The notes beneath the pieces were generated by a model. It saw nothing but the letters and a program-made list of their open reading frames with translations. It ran no database searches and was not told the origin of the DNA. A DNA stretch of 64,000 bases, taken from the NCBI GenBank assembly GCA_028671895.1, contig CM053799.1:50655455-50719454 (forward strand). The letters run 5' to 3'. The DNA comes from Oenanthe sinensis (lineage: Eukaryota > Streptophyta > Magnoliopsida > Apiales > Apiaceae). The translations under genes were made by a program, and so were the position numbers. Shown piece by piece: positions 33,823-46,079 of the stretch; the first letter of the stretch is position 1, and each line of letters begins with the position of its first letter.

Positions 33823-36800
33823 TTGTTTTTAATTGTGTGCAGGGAAACAGGAGGAAAAATCTTTGGTATCTAGACAGTGAATGTTTTAGGCACATGACAG
33901 GAGATATGTCCCTACTCACAAAGTTTGTGGAAAAGGCTGGCCCAGGAGTTACTTTTGGAGATAACAGTAAAGGTTTTACTCTGGGATATGGATCTATTGC
34001 AAGTGAAAATATTATCATTGAACCTGTAGCACTAGTTAATGGATTGAAGCATAATTTGCTGGGCATTAGTCAACTGTGTGATAATGGAAATGGTGTGTAG
34101 TTTTTAACTGGATCATGCATCATAGCCAACAAAGAATCTGGTGAAATTTTCTTAACTGGAGGAAGAAAAGAAAATGTCTATGTGGCTGATTTCAACTCTG
34201 TAAAGGCAAATTCAATGACATGTCTATTAAGCAAGGCCAACACAGATGAAAGTTGGATTTGGCACAAGAAACTAGCCCATCTAAATTTTAAAGCCATGAA
34301 TCAATTGGTTAGAAAGAATTTGGTTAGAGGCATTCCACAGATGGAATTCACCAAGGATGGTTTATGTGATGCTTGTCAAAAAGGAAAGCAAAGGAAGGCA
34401 TCATTTAAGTCAAAGTCAGAATCATCAATTGACAAGTCTTTGGAGTTATTACATATGGATTTATTTGGTCCTGTCAACATTAGGTCTATTGCCAAAAAGA
34501 AAAAGGTATCACTCATCACTTCTCTGCTCCTAGAACTCCCTGACAGAATGGAGTTGTTGAAAGGAACAACAGAACCTTGATTGAAGCTGCTAGAACTATG
34601 TTGGAAGAAGCCAAATTATCTACATATTTCTGGGCAGAAGCAATTAATACTGCATGCTACATTCAAAATATATCCATGGTCAATCAACTACAAGGAAAAA
34701 CTCCATATCAATTGATGAAGAAAGACAAGAAGCCAACAGTAAATTTCCTTCATGTCTTTGGTTGCAAATGTTTTGTCCTAATGAATCAAGGTAAAAATTT
34801 GGGAAAGTTTGAAGCCAAGGCTGATGAGGCAATATTTGTTGGATATGGTATAACAACCAAGGCTTACAGAGTCTACAATCTTAGATTACACATTGTTATG
34901 GAATCTATGCATGTAGTCTTTGATGACAAGAAAATTCAAGGGTTGTTTGATGAAGGATATCATGACTCTTTGTATTTTGAAAATGAATCAACTGACAATG
35001 GTGAAGAAAGTGATGATGAAGTGGAAATTTTAAGAAATTAAGTACCCAGAAATTACCCATCAATTGATGTCAATACATCAATAGATAATTTATCAGTTGA
35101 TGATCATCAATCGACTGATAATACAACAATTGATGACCCATCGATGGATAATAATTCTGTTCAACATTCCTCAAGTAGAGTGTCCATCTTAGAGGGAGGG
35201 TTCTCAACCACTCAATCACATCACAATGATCATAACAATGCTAATGATCATGAAGCATCTTCCTCAAGGATAAATTTACCACAATAAAGGAAATGGACCA
35301 AAAGTCATCCCTTTAAGTTGATTATTGGAAATGCAAATGATGGTGTCAAAACTAGAAGTGCAACTCATAATGAATGCTTGTATAGTAGCTTCCTGTCTCA
35401 AGAAGAACCAAAAAGGATTGAAGAAGCCTTGAATGATCCTGATTGGGTAATAGCTATGAAAGAAGAGTTGAAGCTGGTGCCCAAACCAAAGAACAAATCT
35501 GTTATTGGTACAAAATGGGTATTCAGGAATGAAATGGATGAAACTGGTATAGTAACAAGAAACAAGGCAAGGTTGGTGGCAAAGGACTTCTCACAAAAAG
35601 AAGGTATAGATTTTGATGAGACATTTGCACATGTTGCAAGATTGGAAGCTATCATAATCTTTCTAGCATATATTGCCCATGCCAATTTCAAGGTGTACTA
35701 GATGGATGTAAAAAGTATTTTTCTCAATGGAGAGTTAGAATAAGAAGTATACGTGGAACAACTACCTGGTTTTGTGGATCCTATTCATCCTGGATTTATG
35801 TACTATCTTCTCAAAGCACTGTATGGTTTGAAACAAACACCTAGAGCCTGGTATGACACTCTTTCTAAATTCTTGATTGAGAATCACTTCACAAGAGGTA
35901 CTTTTGATAAAAACTCTCTTTCATAGAAATGTTAATGGTTCTAGCATTTTTGTTCAAATCTATGTAGATGACATTATTTTTGGATCAACTGATGAAAAAC
36001 TTTGTCAAAAGCTTGCTAAGTTGATGCAAAGTAAATATGAAATGAGCATGATGGGAGAACTAACATATTTTCTTGGTTTGCAAGTCAAACAATTTAAAGA
36101 TGGTATTTTCATAAATCAAACAAAATATATTTCTGATCTATTAAGAAAATTTGATTTAAATGAATGTTCTTCTGCAAAAACTCACATGGCCACTGCAACT
36201 AAACTTGGATTGAATACTAAGGAAGCTAAAGTAGACATTTCAAGTTATAGATGCATGGTTGGCTCATTGTTATATTTACCTACAACTAGGCCAAACATAA
36301 TGTTTGCTACGTGTCTTTGTGCTAGGTTTCAGGCTGATCCTAGAGAATCTCATTTGATTGCTATAAAAAGAATATTCATATATCTCAAAGGAACCCCAAA
36401 TCTTAGAATTTGGTATCCTATAGACTCTGGATTTGATCTAATTGGTTATTCAGATGCAGACTATGCAGGTTACAAAATTGACAGGAAAAGTACTACATGC
36501 ACTTGTCAATTTCTAAGAAACAAGCTTGTTTCATGTTTTAGCAAAAAGCAAAATTCAGTATCTACATCCACTGCAGAAGCTGAATATATTGCTACTGGAA
36601 ACTGTTGTGCACAAGTGTTATAGATGAGGAATCAATTGTTTGACTATGGATTTAACCTGAGCAAAATTCCAATATTCTGTGACAACACTAGTGCAATTGC
36701 CATTACTGAAAATCCAGTTCAACATTCAAGGACCAAGCACATTGCCATAAGGTATCACTTCATTAGGGAACATGTAATGAATGGTACTGTTGAATTACAT

Positions 36801-36837
36801 TTTGTCCCTAGTAAAAGATAACTTGTAGACATTTTTA
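33801..36837 (+). pseudogene. Pol of Element C, decayed, integrase core deleted
   Basis: The protease begins at the overlap; its DSG motif reads DSEC (Gly lost) in WYLDSECFRHMTGD, so even that active site is broken. The GAG-pre-integrase block WHKKLAHLNFKAM and the zinc site are present. At about 34503 the frame jumps from AKKK to the SAPRTP-like region. That removes the integrase core between HMDLFGPV and the Glu, including the second catalytic Asp. RT has IYVDDIIFGS, and RNase H continues to about 36820 with in-frame stops (for example TAG at 35700 and 36621). Pol is then cut off inside the last residues, where a deletion joins it to ORF3. Confidence 0.88.
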
Positions 36838-39800
36838 CTTGCAGGATTAACCTCCACAATGAGGTGGAATTGATCTATCCTGAGTTCCTAAAGGTATACA
36901 TCTCTACTCTAACTCCTTCTTCCAATCCCCTAAATTCTTTGCCTTCTGTGGCTATGTAGAGTGTTAGTAAGGAATCCAACCCTCCTACCCAGGCCATACA
37001 ACAAATTTCTAAACCCAAGTCTAAGAAACCAACCTCAACAGGTTCCTAAAAACCTATTGTTGTAAAAATAAAGAAAAGAAAAACCCTTGTGTTGGTTGAT
37101 AGACGAGAGGAGGCAGTAACTGGTGAGGGAACTAGGGAACATCAAAGAACTTAGAAGGATAAGGTGACTGATGGTGAGATAACCAAGCCTAGCCATTCAC
37201 AATCTCCCAACAGACTGTGGGAGTTGAAAAGGAAATCATCACACCTCTATTGGCATCCTCTCAAAAGGATGAAAATATTGAAAAGAGCCCTCAACCAGGG
37301 GCATTGAACAAGGGTGGGGGCACTCAAGCCAACATCCTAATGACCTATATTATGAGAGACAAGAAACCAAGGTTTGCACTTGGGGATGCACACAATACAA
37401 AGCCACAGGAAACTGTGGTGGAGCCTTCTATTTCTCAATTTGATACATCTCCAATAAATGTGAAGATGCAGTCCCATTATCTTTCTATCCCAATTCCTTC
37501 TTCACCCCAACCTCAAATTTCTTTTAAAAATGTCTTGATAGACAATCAGGCATTTTCAAATTCTACTTCTTTATTCATCAAGGAGAAGCCAACACTCTCT
37601 CTTGAATCTCCTTCACAGGATTCTCAAGACACCATCTCAAACATTATCTCAAACATTCTTTTAAATCTAAAAACTTAAATTCCTTCAACTTCATTTGTTT
37701 CTACCTCATCAATTGATGTACTCTCATCAATTGATAATCAGCCATCGACTGATAAGCCATCGATTTGATATTTAACATCAATCGATGGGTATGCTAAACA
37801 CATCAACTACTGTCACTTTCACATTAATTGATACTCAATCAATTGATGTTGCACACACTCTTTTAGGATTGAGTGAGTTGAGTGAGAGGCAGGCTTGTAG
37901 CCTGACAAAAATAAAGGGAGTGAGTGAGGACATTCCTACTTCTTCCAGGAATGAGAGTGAAACACTTGAGGGCCCCACCTTAGTAGGTGTAACAGGAATG
38001 AGTGAGGGAGAGGTGAGGTTCCAGGATGAGATCCTGATCCAAAATAGAGAGATGAGTGAGAGTGATAAGAAAATTCTTCAATTTACATAGGAAATTGAGT
38101 TGGAACTGATGTTTGAGGGGGAATGAGTGCAGGAGATAGGGGGAGTCCCTAATGTTGATAAAGCTAGTGGTAGTGGAGTCAATAAGGAGGCTGAGGAGAT
38201 GGAGAAGATGACTTTAGAAGATAAAGAGGATGCTGGAGAGTTGCATCCAAGCAATTTTGTGCACCCTGATCCAAGGTATCAAGGATTGGCTACCTTAACC
38301 AAAGGGATGCTGAGTCAATTCTAGGGCTGAAGCACACTGAATAGAGGACAAGAAACTTGAAAGAGAGACTAGTCAATGTTGAGGATGTGTGTCACCTAGC
38401 TCCTGATGATATTGACAATGATAGTGATGAAGAGCCTTGGATGAGCACCATTGATGGTAGCTTGGCAGATGCTGAGGAAGAATTGTTCTCTCAATATAGA
38501 AGATCTATGATGGAGGTGGAGTTTGCATATTCTACTCACAGGAGGATTGTAACTTGTTTGAGAGACTAATTAAGAGTTCAAAAGATGACAGTAACTGGAG
38601 TTAAGCATGAATTGGCCTCAACCAAGAATTTTATCTCATCTACCAAGGATTTGTTAGAGAGAAGGTTGGATGAAAAGTTTCCTCATGGCACTCTCCATCA
38701 ATTAGAGGTCTAAGATGGATGATATCATTAGAGGTCAGGCCCTCCATGCACATTTACAGAAATTCCTTGACATAATGCCACCACCTCCCTCTTGTGATGA
38801 TAACAAAAAGGGGGAGAACACTGATAAGAGAGATAAGGATAAAGATGGCAATGGTGGTGAAGCTAGAACTGCTGGGGGTAGTAAGTTTACAGGAGTTGTT
38901 AGTAGGAGTCATAAGGAATCAGGAGGAGCTAGAATCAACAAGGGTCAATCATCCACCAGGGATGATTTGGAGAAGAAAAGGAGCAATGTACAGCAGTTTG
39001 ATGATGACTTGGAAGCTAGAAGAATTTTTAGGGAAAAGGAGACCAAAGAGCTGATTGAAAGAGAAAGGAGAAGGTTTGAGCAATTGAAGCAAAATACTGA
39101 GTTAATGACAAAGGCTGCTCAAACAGGAAGCTTGGATGATTTTATTGCACAGACCAAGTCTGTGAATGAGAATGCAGATGTAGCTGTAAATGAAGTAAAT
39201 GTTCATGCAGAGAAATCTCTTCAATTAGAAGAAAAGAAAAAGAGAAAAGCAATCATGGTTGAAGAGGAGAAAAGAAAGAAGAGTAGGTTTTCAGGAGAGA
39301 AATTGCTACAAGGAGTCATTTCTTCAGGGATTATAGATGTTGCTAGGAGAGAAAAGCAGGATGCAGAAATAGCATTACAAATGCAGTTGGAGTGGAATCA
39401 AATGGATGCAACTGAAGACCAATCTTCAAAGCCAAAGAGACAAATTAAGATGGCAAAGAAAAGGACTGCGAAACCCCAAGAAACTGTCCAATAAGAACAA
39501 TCTGCAACCAAGGAGGTACAAGGAGATTCTAAAGAAATTATTCTTGAAGGTTATGAAATGCAGGAAGTGCCAAGGATTAATGAGAAAGGGTTATCTAATG
39601 GATCTTTCCGTTCTAATACTCTATCAGGCTACAAAACTCATCCAGCTACTTCAAATCACGAGGAGTGCATGAGTTTAGAGTATGAAGATGGTTACAAAGC
39701 AACCTATCCAATGAGGCTGATAATGAAGCAGGGTTACAATACTTTGAAGACAATTCTGCCTCTACTTAACAAGATATACAAGTTAAATATCACAGTTGCT

Positions 39801-40025
39801 CAGGAACTACAACATCAAATCACAAAACTAAGGAGATTGCTTGTAGAAGCTGATCCAGACCCTCTTTTGAAGCTTTGGGAGTCTCAAGTGAAGATTGTGG
39901 TGCTGGAACCAGTTTATGCTATGGTATTCATAGATGTTGAAGGAAAGAAAAAGTACTTTGACATTTATAAATATCTTGACAAAATCACAGATCAGGAGTT
40001 TATCTATCTAATGAGGCAGCTTTGA
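36838..40025 (+). pseudogene. Third ORF of Element C, decayed and 5'-deleted
   Basis: It joins directly to the RNase H end. The first recognisable residues (RINLHNEVELIYPEFLKVY, 36845 onward) match about residue 236 onward of the Element E ORF3, so the spacer and the ORF3 start are deleted. An amber codon at about 37153, in EHQRT(stop)KDKVTD, lies at exactly the same place as the amber codon of Element E. Frameshifts follow: open stretches lie at 37217-37678, 37785-38569 and 38715-40025 in two frames. The C-terminal part has a coiled-coil/basic region, and an EYEDGYKATYP block like EYEDGSHSTFT in Element E. Function unknown. Confidence 0.8.
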
Positions 40026-40272
40026 GACTCAGACAGGGATGAGCAGATTTTGAGAGGATCATTCATGAGGTAACTGAAGGAGAATGCTGAGAAGAGAAAG
40101 AAGATGAAGAAGTGATTGAAGACCTGAGAAGATTGAAGCAGCTTGTAAAATTCAACAAACTGGTACTTCTAAATTTTAAGTACTTTTGAAATTCTTGATT
40201 CTATATGAATGTAATTAGCTTAGGGGTTTTGTTATCATCAAGTAGATTTATGCATGTTTTTGTCACAGACAC

Positions 40273-40285
40273 AAATAGGGGGAGA
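40273..40285 (+). other. Polypurine tract of Element C
   Basis: AAATAGGGGGAGA one base before the LTR start TGTTAGG. Identical to the Element E tract. Confidence 0.88.
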
Positions 40286-40286
40286 T

Positions 40287-41402
40287 TGTTAGGAATCAAT
40301 GTAGCTTTGATGATAACATTAACCTTAGAATCATTGAATTTTATTTTAATGTAACTGATCAATTGATATGAAAGTTATAAATATCGATTGATCAGGAAAT
40401 CATTTATCAGTTGACATGTTTATGTTAATTAACTGATAATATGGATGGTAGCATATGTGTACTTAGTCTATTTCAATTGATATGGCTTTAGTCGATTGAT
40501 AATTTTCTCATCAATTGATACTAGAGTCGATTGATATTGGTCATCAATTGACGTGTAACTTAGACTATCAAATTATAATTATTTGAAAATAAGAAAATTG
40601 TACAAGTGAAGGATGATCAATTGTTATGGAGGCATCAACAGATAGAAGATCAATTGATACAAAGTCAAGTCAAAGGTTGAAGACCATCAACTGATATGAA
40701 GAACCATCGATTGATAACATCTATCAATCGATAAGTCAACAGCTAATTTCAATCGATAGATATCAAGATCAATCGAAGAAGAATATTAGTTGATGGATAC
40801 AAGGAAGAATCAATTGATATGCTTAACAGCAAATTATCAATTGATAGGGACTGCACGACAAGACATAAAGCATACCTATGGAAGACAGTCTGGAGTGACT
40901 GTGAAGACTCATATTGAAGCTGTCCTGCCTGGAATGAAGATATTTCTTAAAATAGAAATAAACAAATAGGAAAGACAGTTTGGTAACATTCCAAGAATAG
41001 TTAGTTTTATTTTACTATTCTGGAGATTGTAAAACACTCTTGTGTTATATAAATAAGAGTGGTAGCATTGTTAGAGATATACAATGGAGTTAGATATATT
41101 TTCTGAATCAACTGTTCAAGCCTTAGAGCACATTGTAAGAATAGTTGATTTTATTTCTAACCTTGTAAACGCAGTTAGGTTTTATTAACCTAGGTTATTT
41201 GAGCAAAAATATAACTGTGGAAAAACCAATCCATCAGTAATTTTAAAGATCTTGTCTTTGTTCAAATATTTAGTTTCAGTTATTATTGTTCATAGTCTAA
41301 AACTTCTCAAACTTATCTAGTAAATAAAAAAAACTTCAACATCGGTATATTTGTGTTCAACCCCCCTCTACAATTATATTGACATTGTTCTAGGGAATAA
41401 CA
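40287..41402 (+). repeat. 3' LTR of Element C
   Basis: 1116 bases, TGTTAGG to AATAACA. It carries the ATCAATTGAT/ATCGATTGAT words through U3 (40355-40850), a TATATAAATAAG box at 41046, and a C-run at about 41362. Many single differences from the 5' copy indicate an old insertion. Confidence 0.92.
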
Positions 41403-43719
41403 AAATTTATGTTGGAACAACAATTAGAAGAGAAATAGTCAAAATATAAAAACTTACTCATGAAACCACACTCAAACCATCAGTCATACTACTTGGATCT
41501 ACCATACTTCTCCATTTAATCACTACATTCAAGTCTTTTAATATATCTATTGTCACTTATCTTTAAAGAATCAACATCTAATAAGTATCAAACAATAGTC
41601 GAAACATATATGTCTACACAACAAACACATTAGATATATATATAAGAACCATTACCTAATTTTTGCCCCAAAATACAACTTTTGTTGTATCTTTGTATTC
41701 ACTAATACTTGATTGACAAATTTCATCACATCCATCATCGCTTCTTCTCTTGTAGAGAATCAAACATCAATCAACATCTAATTGATATAAAAAATTAAAA
41801 ATCAAGTATTAATCAAGTAATAACATATGATTAAACAACAATCAATATACACTAATGTATAAACACAAATAGAGATACACGTATATATACATCCGGGTAA
41901 ATGTGACTGTGAATCAAATATAGATATCATACTTATATACCTTGTATAGGAGTAAAACTCAAGGATTGTCCTGATTTCTCACTTTTATCATTCTGAAAAA
42001 AAATCAAAACATGATTAGACAAATAATAAGAGAAATCAATCAAACGATATACTAAAAGAATAATCCAGGATGAATTTGAATCGTAACTAAGGATTTTCAA
42101 GTTTCAATTTTTGAAATCAGGAATAAATCAAGTTGTTTTCTTGAATAAATTATAACCAAAGATTTTCAAGAAAAAATGACCCCTAAGAGATTTATAAATC
42201 AAGTTGTTTTAATCAGAATATTTTTGAAATGATTTGAATTCACAGAAACTCAAGTTCTCACAAACCATACACTCAAATCAGACGCTTATCATGGCTTGAA
42301 TCAAGGATTGTTTGAATTTTGAATATGCAATATATGAAGTAAGGATCGTACGAAGCAAGCTGCTTTGATGCATAACGTGAGTGATAGATACGTAATAGTC
42401 CGTATTATATTGTCGAGTCAAACTAGGATACTCCGATAACCCATAAATATACAAAAAATAACATAAATTAGTAAGTTGGATCATGGATAGGTGACCCGTT
42501 AACTCATATGTCAAGTGAAAGTTACCAATATACCCTTAAAATAAGGACAAAAGTGGAATTTCCAGCCAATCCTTCACTAGCAGGAATTTATTATAATAGA
42601 TACATATCAACGAATCCGTAAATTTGTGTATATGGCAATTTTATTCTAACAATATAACCCACCTTTAAGAGACAGACATATACTTACCTCCATTTGTTAT
42701 CTTTGAAAGGTTTGGTTTTGTTATTGATTATCAGTGACTTCTCTGAGTAAACCCTTTATGATGTCCTTGCTTTGTTATTTTAATTTCAAATTTATGAGCA
42801 ATGGTGCAACTTAGTCACCTACTTAAATATGGTTCATTTCCAATGCCGTTACTAAATTATTTTAAAATAAATTTGAAATAATTGAATAAATTATATACAA
42901 AATATGATCTATAGATTATAGTATACTATGTGTTAATGTTTTTTTAATTGAAAGAAATAGGAAAACTATCTCTATTATGTTTATATAATATAGATAAATA
43001 ATTAAAAAAATTGACATTTTTTTAAAGATATATAACTAAATATATAAATATATTTAAATTAGACTTGGTTCAGGCACATGTGAGTTACAATGTCATTACT
43101 TAATAATATAAAACAAAACCTCTAGAAAAGATAAATAGATTATATACAAATTCAATTTATATATTATATTATAATATACATTAATGCTTAAAATAATTCT
43201 AATATTTTTTGTTTTATGTTTAGATAATAATACAGTTAAAGTAAAAAATATTAAATTTTATTGTAATAAATTATTACAATTGTTTTTACTTCACTCAATT
43301 GTTTCATTTTCACTAATAGCCAAAAAACAGTAGGAGCCTTATCTGCTAATTTCAATTGTTTTGTTTTGTCGTCATTAAACAACACATAAAGTAAATTCTG
43401 TGTGGGAGCCTTATGTGCTAAATTCCTGACATGACATTACCACCTATTCTACTCTATTTTGTAAAATGCCATATCTTTATCACATCATAACTCTAATAAA
43501 TTAACTTTGATCCCATTGCAATCCTCAAGAACTTCAGCTGTTTAATATGATATAGTAAAACATTAGAAAAATATAACATAACATCAAAAATTTATTGAAA
43601 TAAGAACATTCTGAAATATTCATTCCAGCTAAAATTCCCATAAAAGATAAATATCAAATATTCCAAACCACCCGCAAAAGCCGAAATTTCCAAATAATAT
43701 CAAATTGGTTCTCCCAGAA
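41403..43719. other. No supported gene; AT-rich sequence
   Basis: I see no gene I can name in 2.3 kb. A minus-strand stretch near 41670-41760 could be an exon (MMDVMKFVNQVLVNTKIQQK, then a GT donor), without a recognisable family. 42850-43320 is extremely AT-rich. 41880-41900 and 42990-43060 contain TA-rich runs. Confidence 0.5.
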
Positions 43720-45160
43720 AATGTATGATCAAATTAAACTGCACGTTGAATTGTAATTCCAAAAACACAGCCTTCTTCGTTGTCTTCAACCAAATCAAAC
43801 AACAAAGTATCGTTCACATCTATTTTATTTTCATGGACAAACTTATTCCAACCAGAAGAAAATCTTGGCAGTCAACCAGAGTTAACCAAGCCAACTGTCC
43901 AGTCCCGATCATTTGTTCTCAAGATTACTTCTTCACCAACAGCCCACACTCTTCCAAATGGAGTAATTGATTTGGGAATATACTGAAAGAAAGCAGATGT
44001 GGTAGAATTAACAATATTGCTAACAAAACCAGCTTTAATGCGGACAAACATATATAGGATTACCACTCCATGAGACGTGGCATGCAGACATAGTTGCAAC
44101 GAACTGCCTTTCAATGTTGTCCGGTCCTTCTTCAATTCCTTCAACTTCCATATCATTAACAAGTCCGTGCTCTTGATTCTTAGAGTCTGAATCACTGTCT
44201 GAATCTGATTCGGATTCAGATTCAGACTCAGGACCTGCATAACATAATCATATAGAACATCTATTAATAATCTATTTGATCCTTGGTAATTATTCCAGCT
44301 AGTTGTATTCATGCCTAATACCAAAACAAAATTATAAGCTGTTAACATTAGAGTCAATTTGAAAATGTACCAGGAAAAGTCTTTTCAAGCTTTTGCCTAT
44401 CAAAGATGCACATCTCAAACTTGCCAGCCCCATCGTATGTGAACATAAAGATATCATAGATTTGGATATATTTCTTTGCAACAAGCGGTCATAGGCCATT
44501 GATGTAGCCGTGATCTTCACTCTTCGTGAGATAACACTCAAACTTTTCACCATTCTTCAGAGAAACCGTAACATTCTTTGGTAGTTTTTTTCTAAACCTT
44601 TTCAGGAAAGCATTTGGCACATCCTGAAATTCAACATAAACAATAAAAACATTATATCAGAAGCTTAATGTGCAGGACAACCAATTACTATACTTATTTG
44701 TACGGTAAGCTTGGTGCACAACTTACAATTTTTCCTTGCACCAAAATTTCCATCATATACCTCCTTTAGTATCTAATAAATCAAACAAATTAGAAGTTAA
44801 ACATTGTTTGAACACTATATAACATTTTCACTCACAATCGTACAAATTATAAATCTTACAAAATCTTATACCTTGACGAAAAACATGAGCCCGAATAGGT
44901 TTAGCCCTTTCGTATTCAATTTATGTTCGTCCATCGTTTAAAATATTAACAAAAAATATACCACTTCCCTTATAACGCAAAGTCATTATTATATAATTTC
45001 GTGTTCTGTATTCGCTTATCAACACATTCATTTGGCAGAGAGATTCCTCATCCTATTTGTAATGAACGTCTATCTGTTGGCCATTTGGAAATTGCAACCC
45101 AACATTTCTTGGCATATCGTTTCCGTATTTACTGACAAATTCAGCTGGCAATTTCTGTCA
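43720..45160 (-). pseudogene. B3 DNA-binding-domain gene (REM-like), decayed
   Basis: Three B3-type pieces on the minus strand, right to left: KLPAEFVSKYGNDMPRNVGL then QFPNGQQIDVHYK (about 45155-45050); DVPNAFLKRFRKKLPKNVTV then SLKNGEKFECYLTKSEDHGY and FMFTYDGAGKFEMCIFDRQK (about 44630-44375); YIPKSITPFGRVWAVGEEVI then DWTVGLVNSG, PRFSSGWNKFVHENKIDVND and LLFDLVEDNEEG (about 43985-43760). Plant REM proteins carry several B3 domains and bind DNA in the nucleus. Stops interrupt the second domain (after INGL) and the third (TGA after VNSG), and a stop follows HYK in the first. An intron could explain one of these but not all, so I call it a pseudogene. The flank 45161-45639 shows no gene. Confidence 0.7.
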
Positions 45161-45639
45161 ACAGGTCAAGTTAAATTATTAGATGCCAATGTACATCGTA
45201 ATATGTTTTAGTACAGAACACTGCATATTTGAAACAATTAATATATAAAGTGTTCCACCAGTCTATCCCCTGTCGCAATCATCTTTTTCGAGGAAACCAA
45301 GAATCCTGGGACACCTTAACAGCTTCCGTAGAAAATAAAAGCAAAATAAGTAACAAACAACTTAATTATCAAAACATCATTTTAGCTTTAGAAGAATACT
45401 ATGACATCTTTCCAATACGTATAATTTTAAATAGATAAAACTATATTGTCCTTATTTTAGTATAATTTAGAAGAATACTATGCCTTCATTGTACATGATA
45501 ATTAAAATATCATAATTTATTATAATTATTATAAAGATAATGGATAACGTTATAAACAAACAATATACTGAATAATAAAATTGCATTTTATTAATTTCAC
45601 AATCTTTATTTTTAGATTATCTCATATAAGAAATATATA

Positions 45640-45895
45640 CTCCCTCCGTCCCAAATTAACTGTCATATTTGACCTTTTTGAAGTCAAATTGACTCAAATT
45701 TGACTGAAAATTACATATAATCTTTATTGGAAAAAATTATAAAAAGTATATCATTGAAAAATATATTTAATTTATTTTAAAATGTATATTTCAAGTTTTT
45801 AAAATTATATAAGAATAATTTTTAATTCTCCGTCAAAGTTGAGTCAAATTGACCACCAAAAAGTCAAATAAAATAGTTAATTTAGGACGAAGGGA
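45640..45895. mobile_element. Stowaway-type MITE (Tc1/mariner), 256 bp
   Basis: It begins CTCCCTCCGTCCCAAATTAA and ends TTAATTTAGGACGAAGGGA, which are imperfect inverted terminal repeats. It is flanked by the TA target duplication (45638-45639 and 45896-45897). Internal sequence is AT-rich and holds no coding frame. Termini CTCCCTCCGTCCC are the signature of plant Stowaway elements. Confidence 0.93.
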
Positions 45896-46079
45896 TATAT
45901 TTTAATGTTATAATATAACAAAGACGTTAACAAAAACATTTTAATAATATTTTGTTTCGATTTTTGCAATACAGGAATAAAAACATAATTATAATCATTT
46001 TATACATGAGCCGGTATATTTTATATGATTTTTTTAATTAGAATCAATTCGTATACCGTCTTTCACGTATATAAGCAAT

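Larger units (their letters stand above)
28325..41402 (+). mobile_element. Element C: old SIRE-like Ty1/copia retrotransposon with nested solo LTR
   Basis: The order is 5' LTR (first about 70 bases missing), PBS, gag, pol, ORF3, PPT, 3' LTR. The internal region aligns with Element E throughout, but with many stops and deletions: about 105 bases in gag, the integrase core, and about 1.3 kb spanning the RNase H end and ORF3 start. The two LTRs differ at many sites (several percent by eye), so it is much older than Element E. The 5' LTR is split by a 1990-bp solo LTR. The left border is the first LTR-homologous base, so no target duplication can be checked. Confidence 0.9.

Noticed and set aside
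42850..43320. Matrix attachment region or replication origin
   Set aside because: The stretch is very AT-rich, but no specific element supports such a call.
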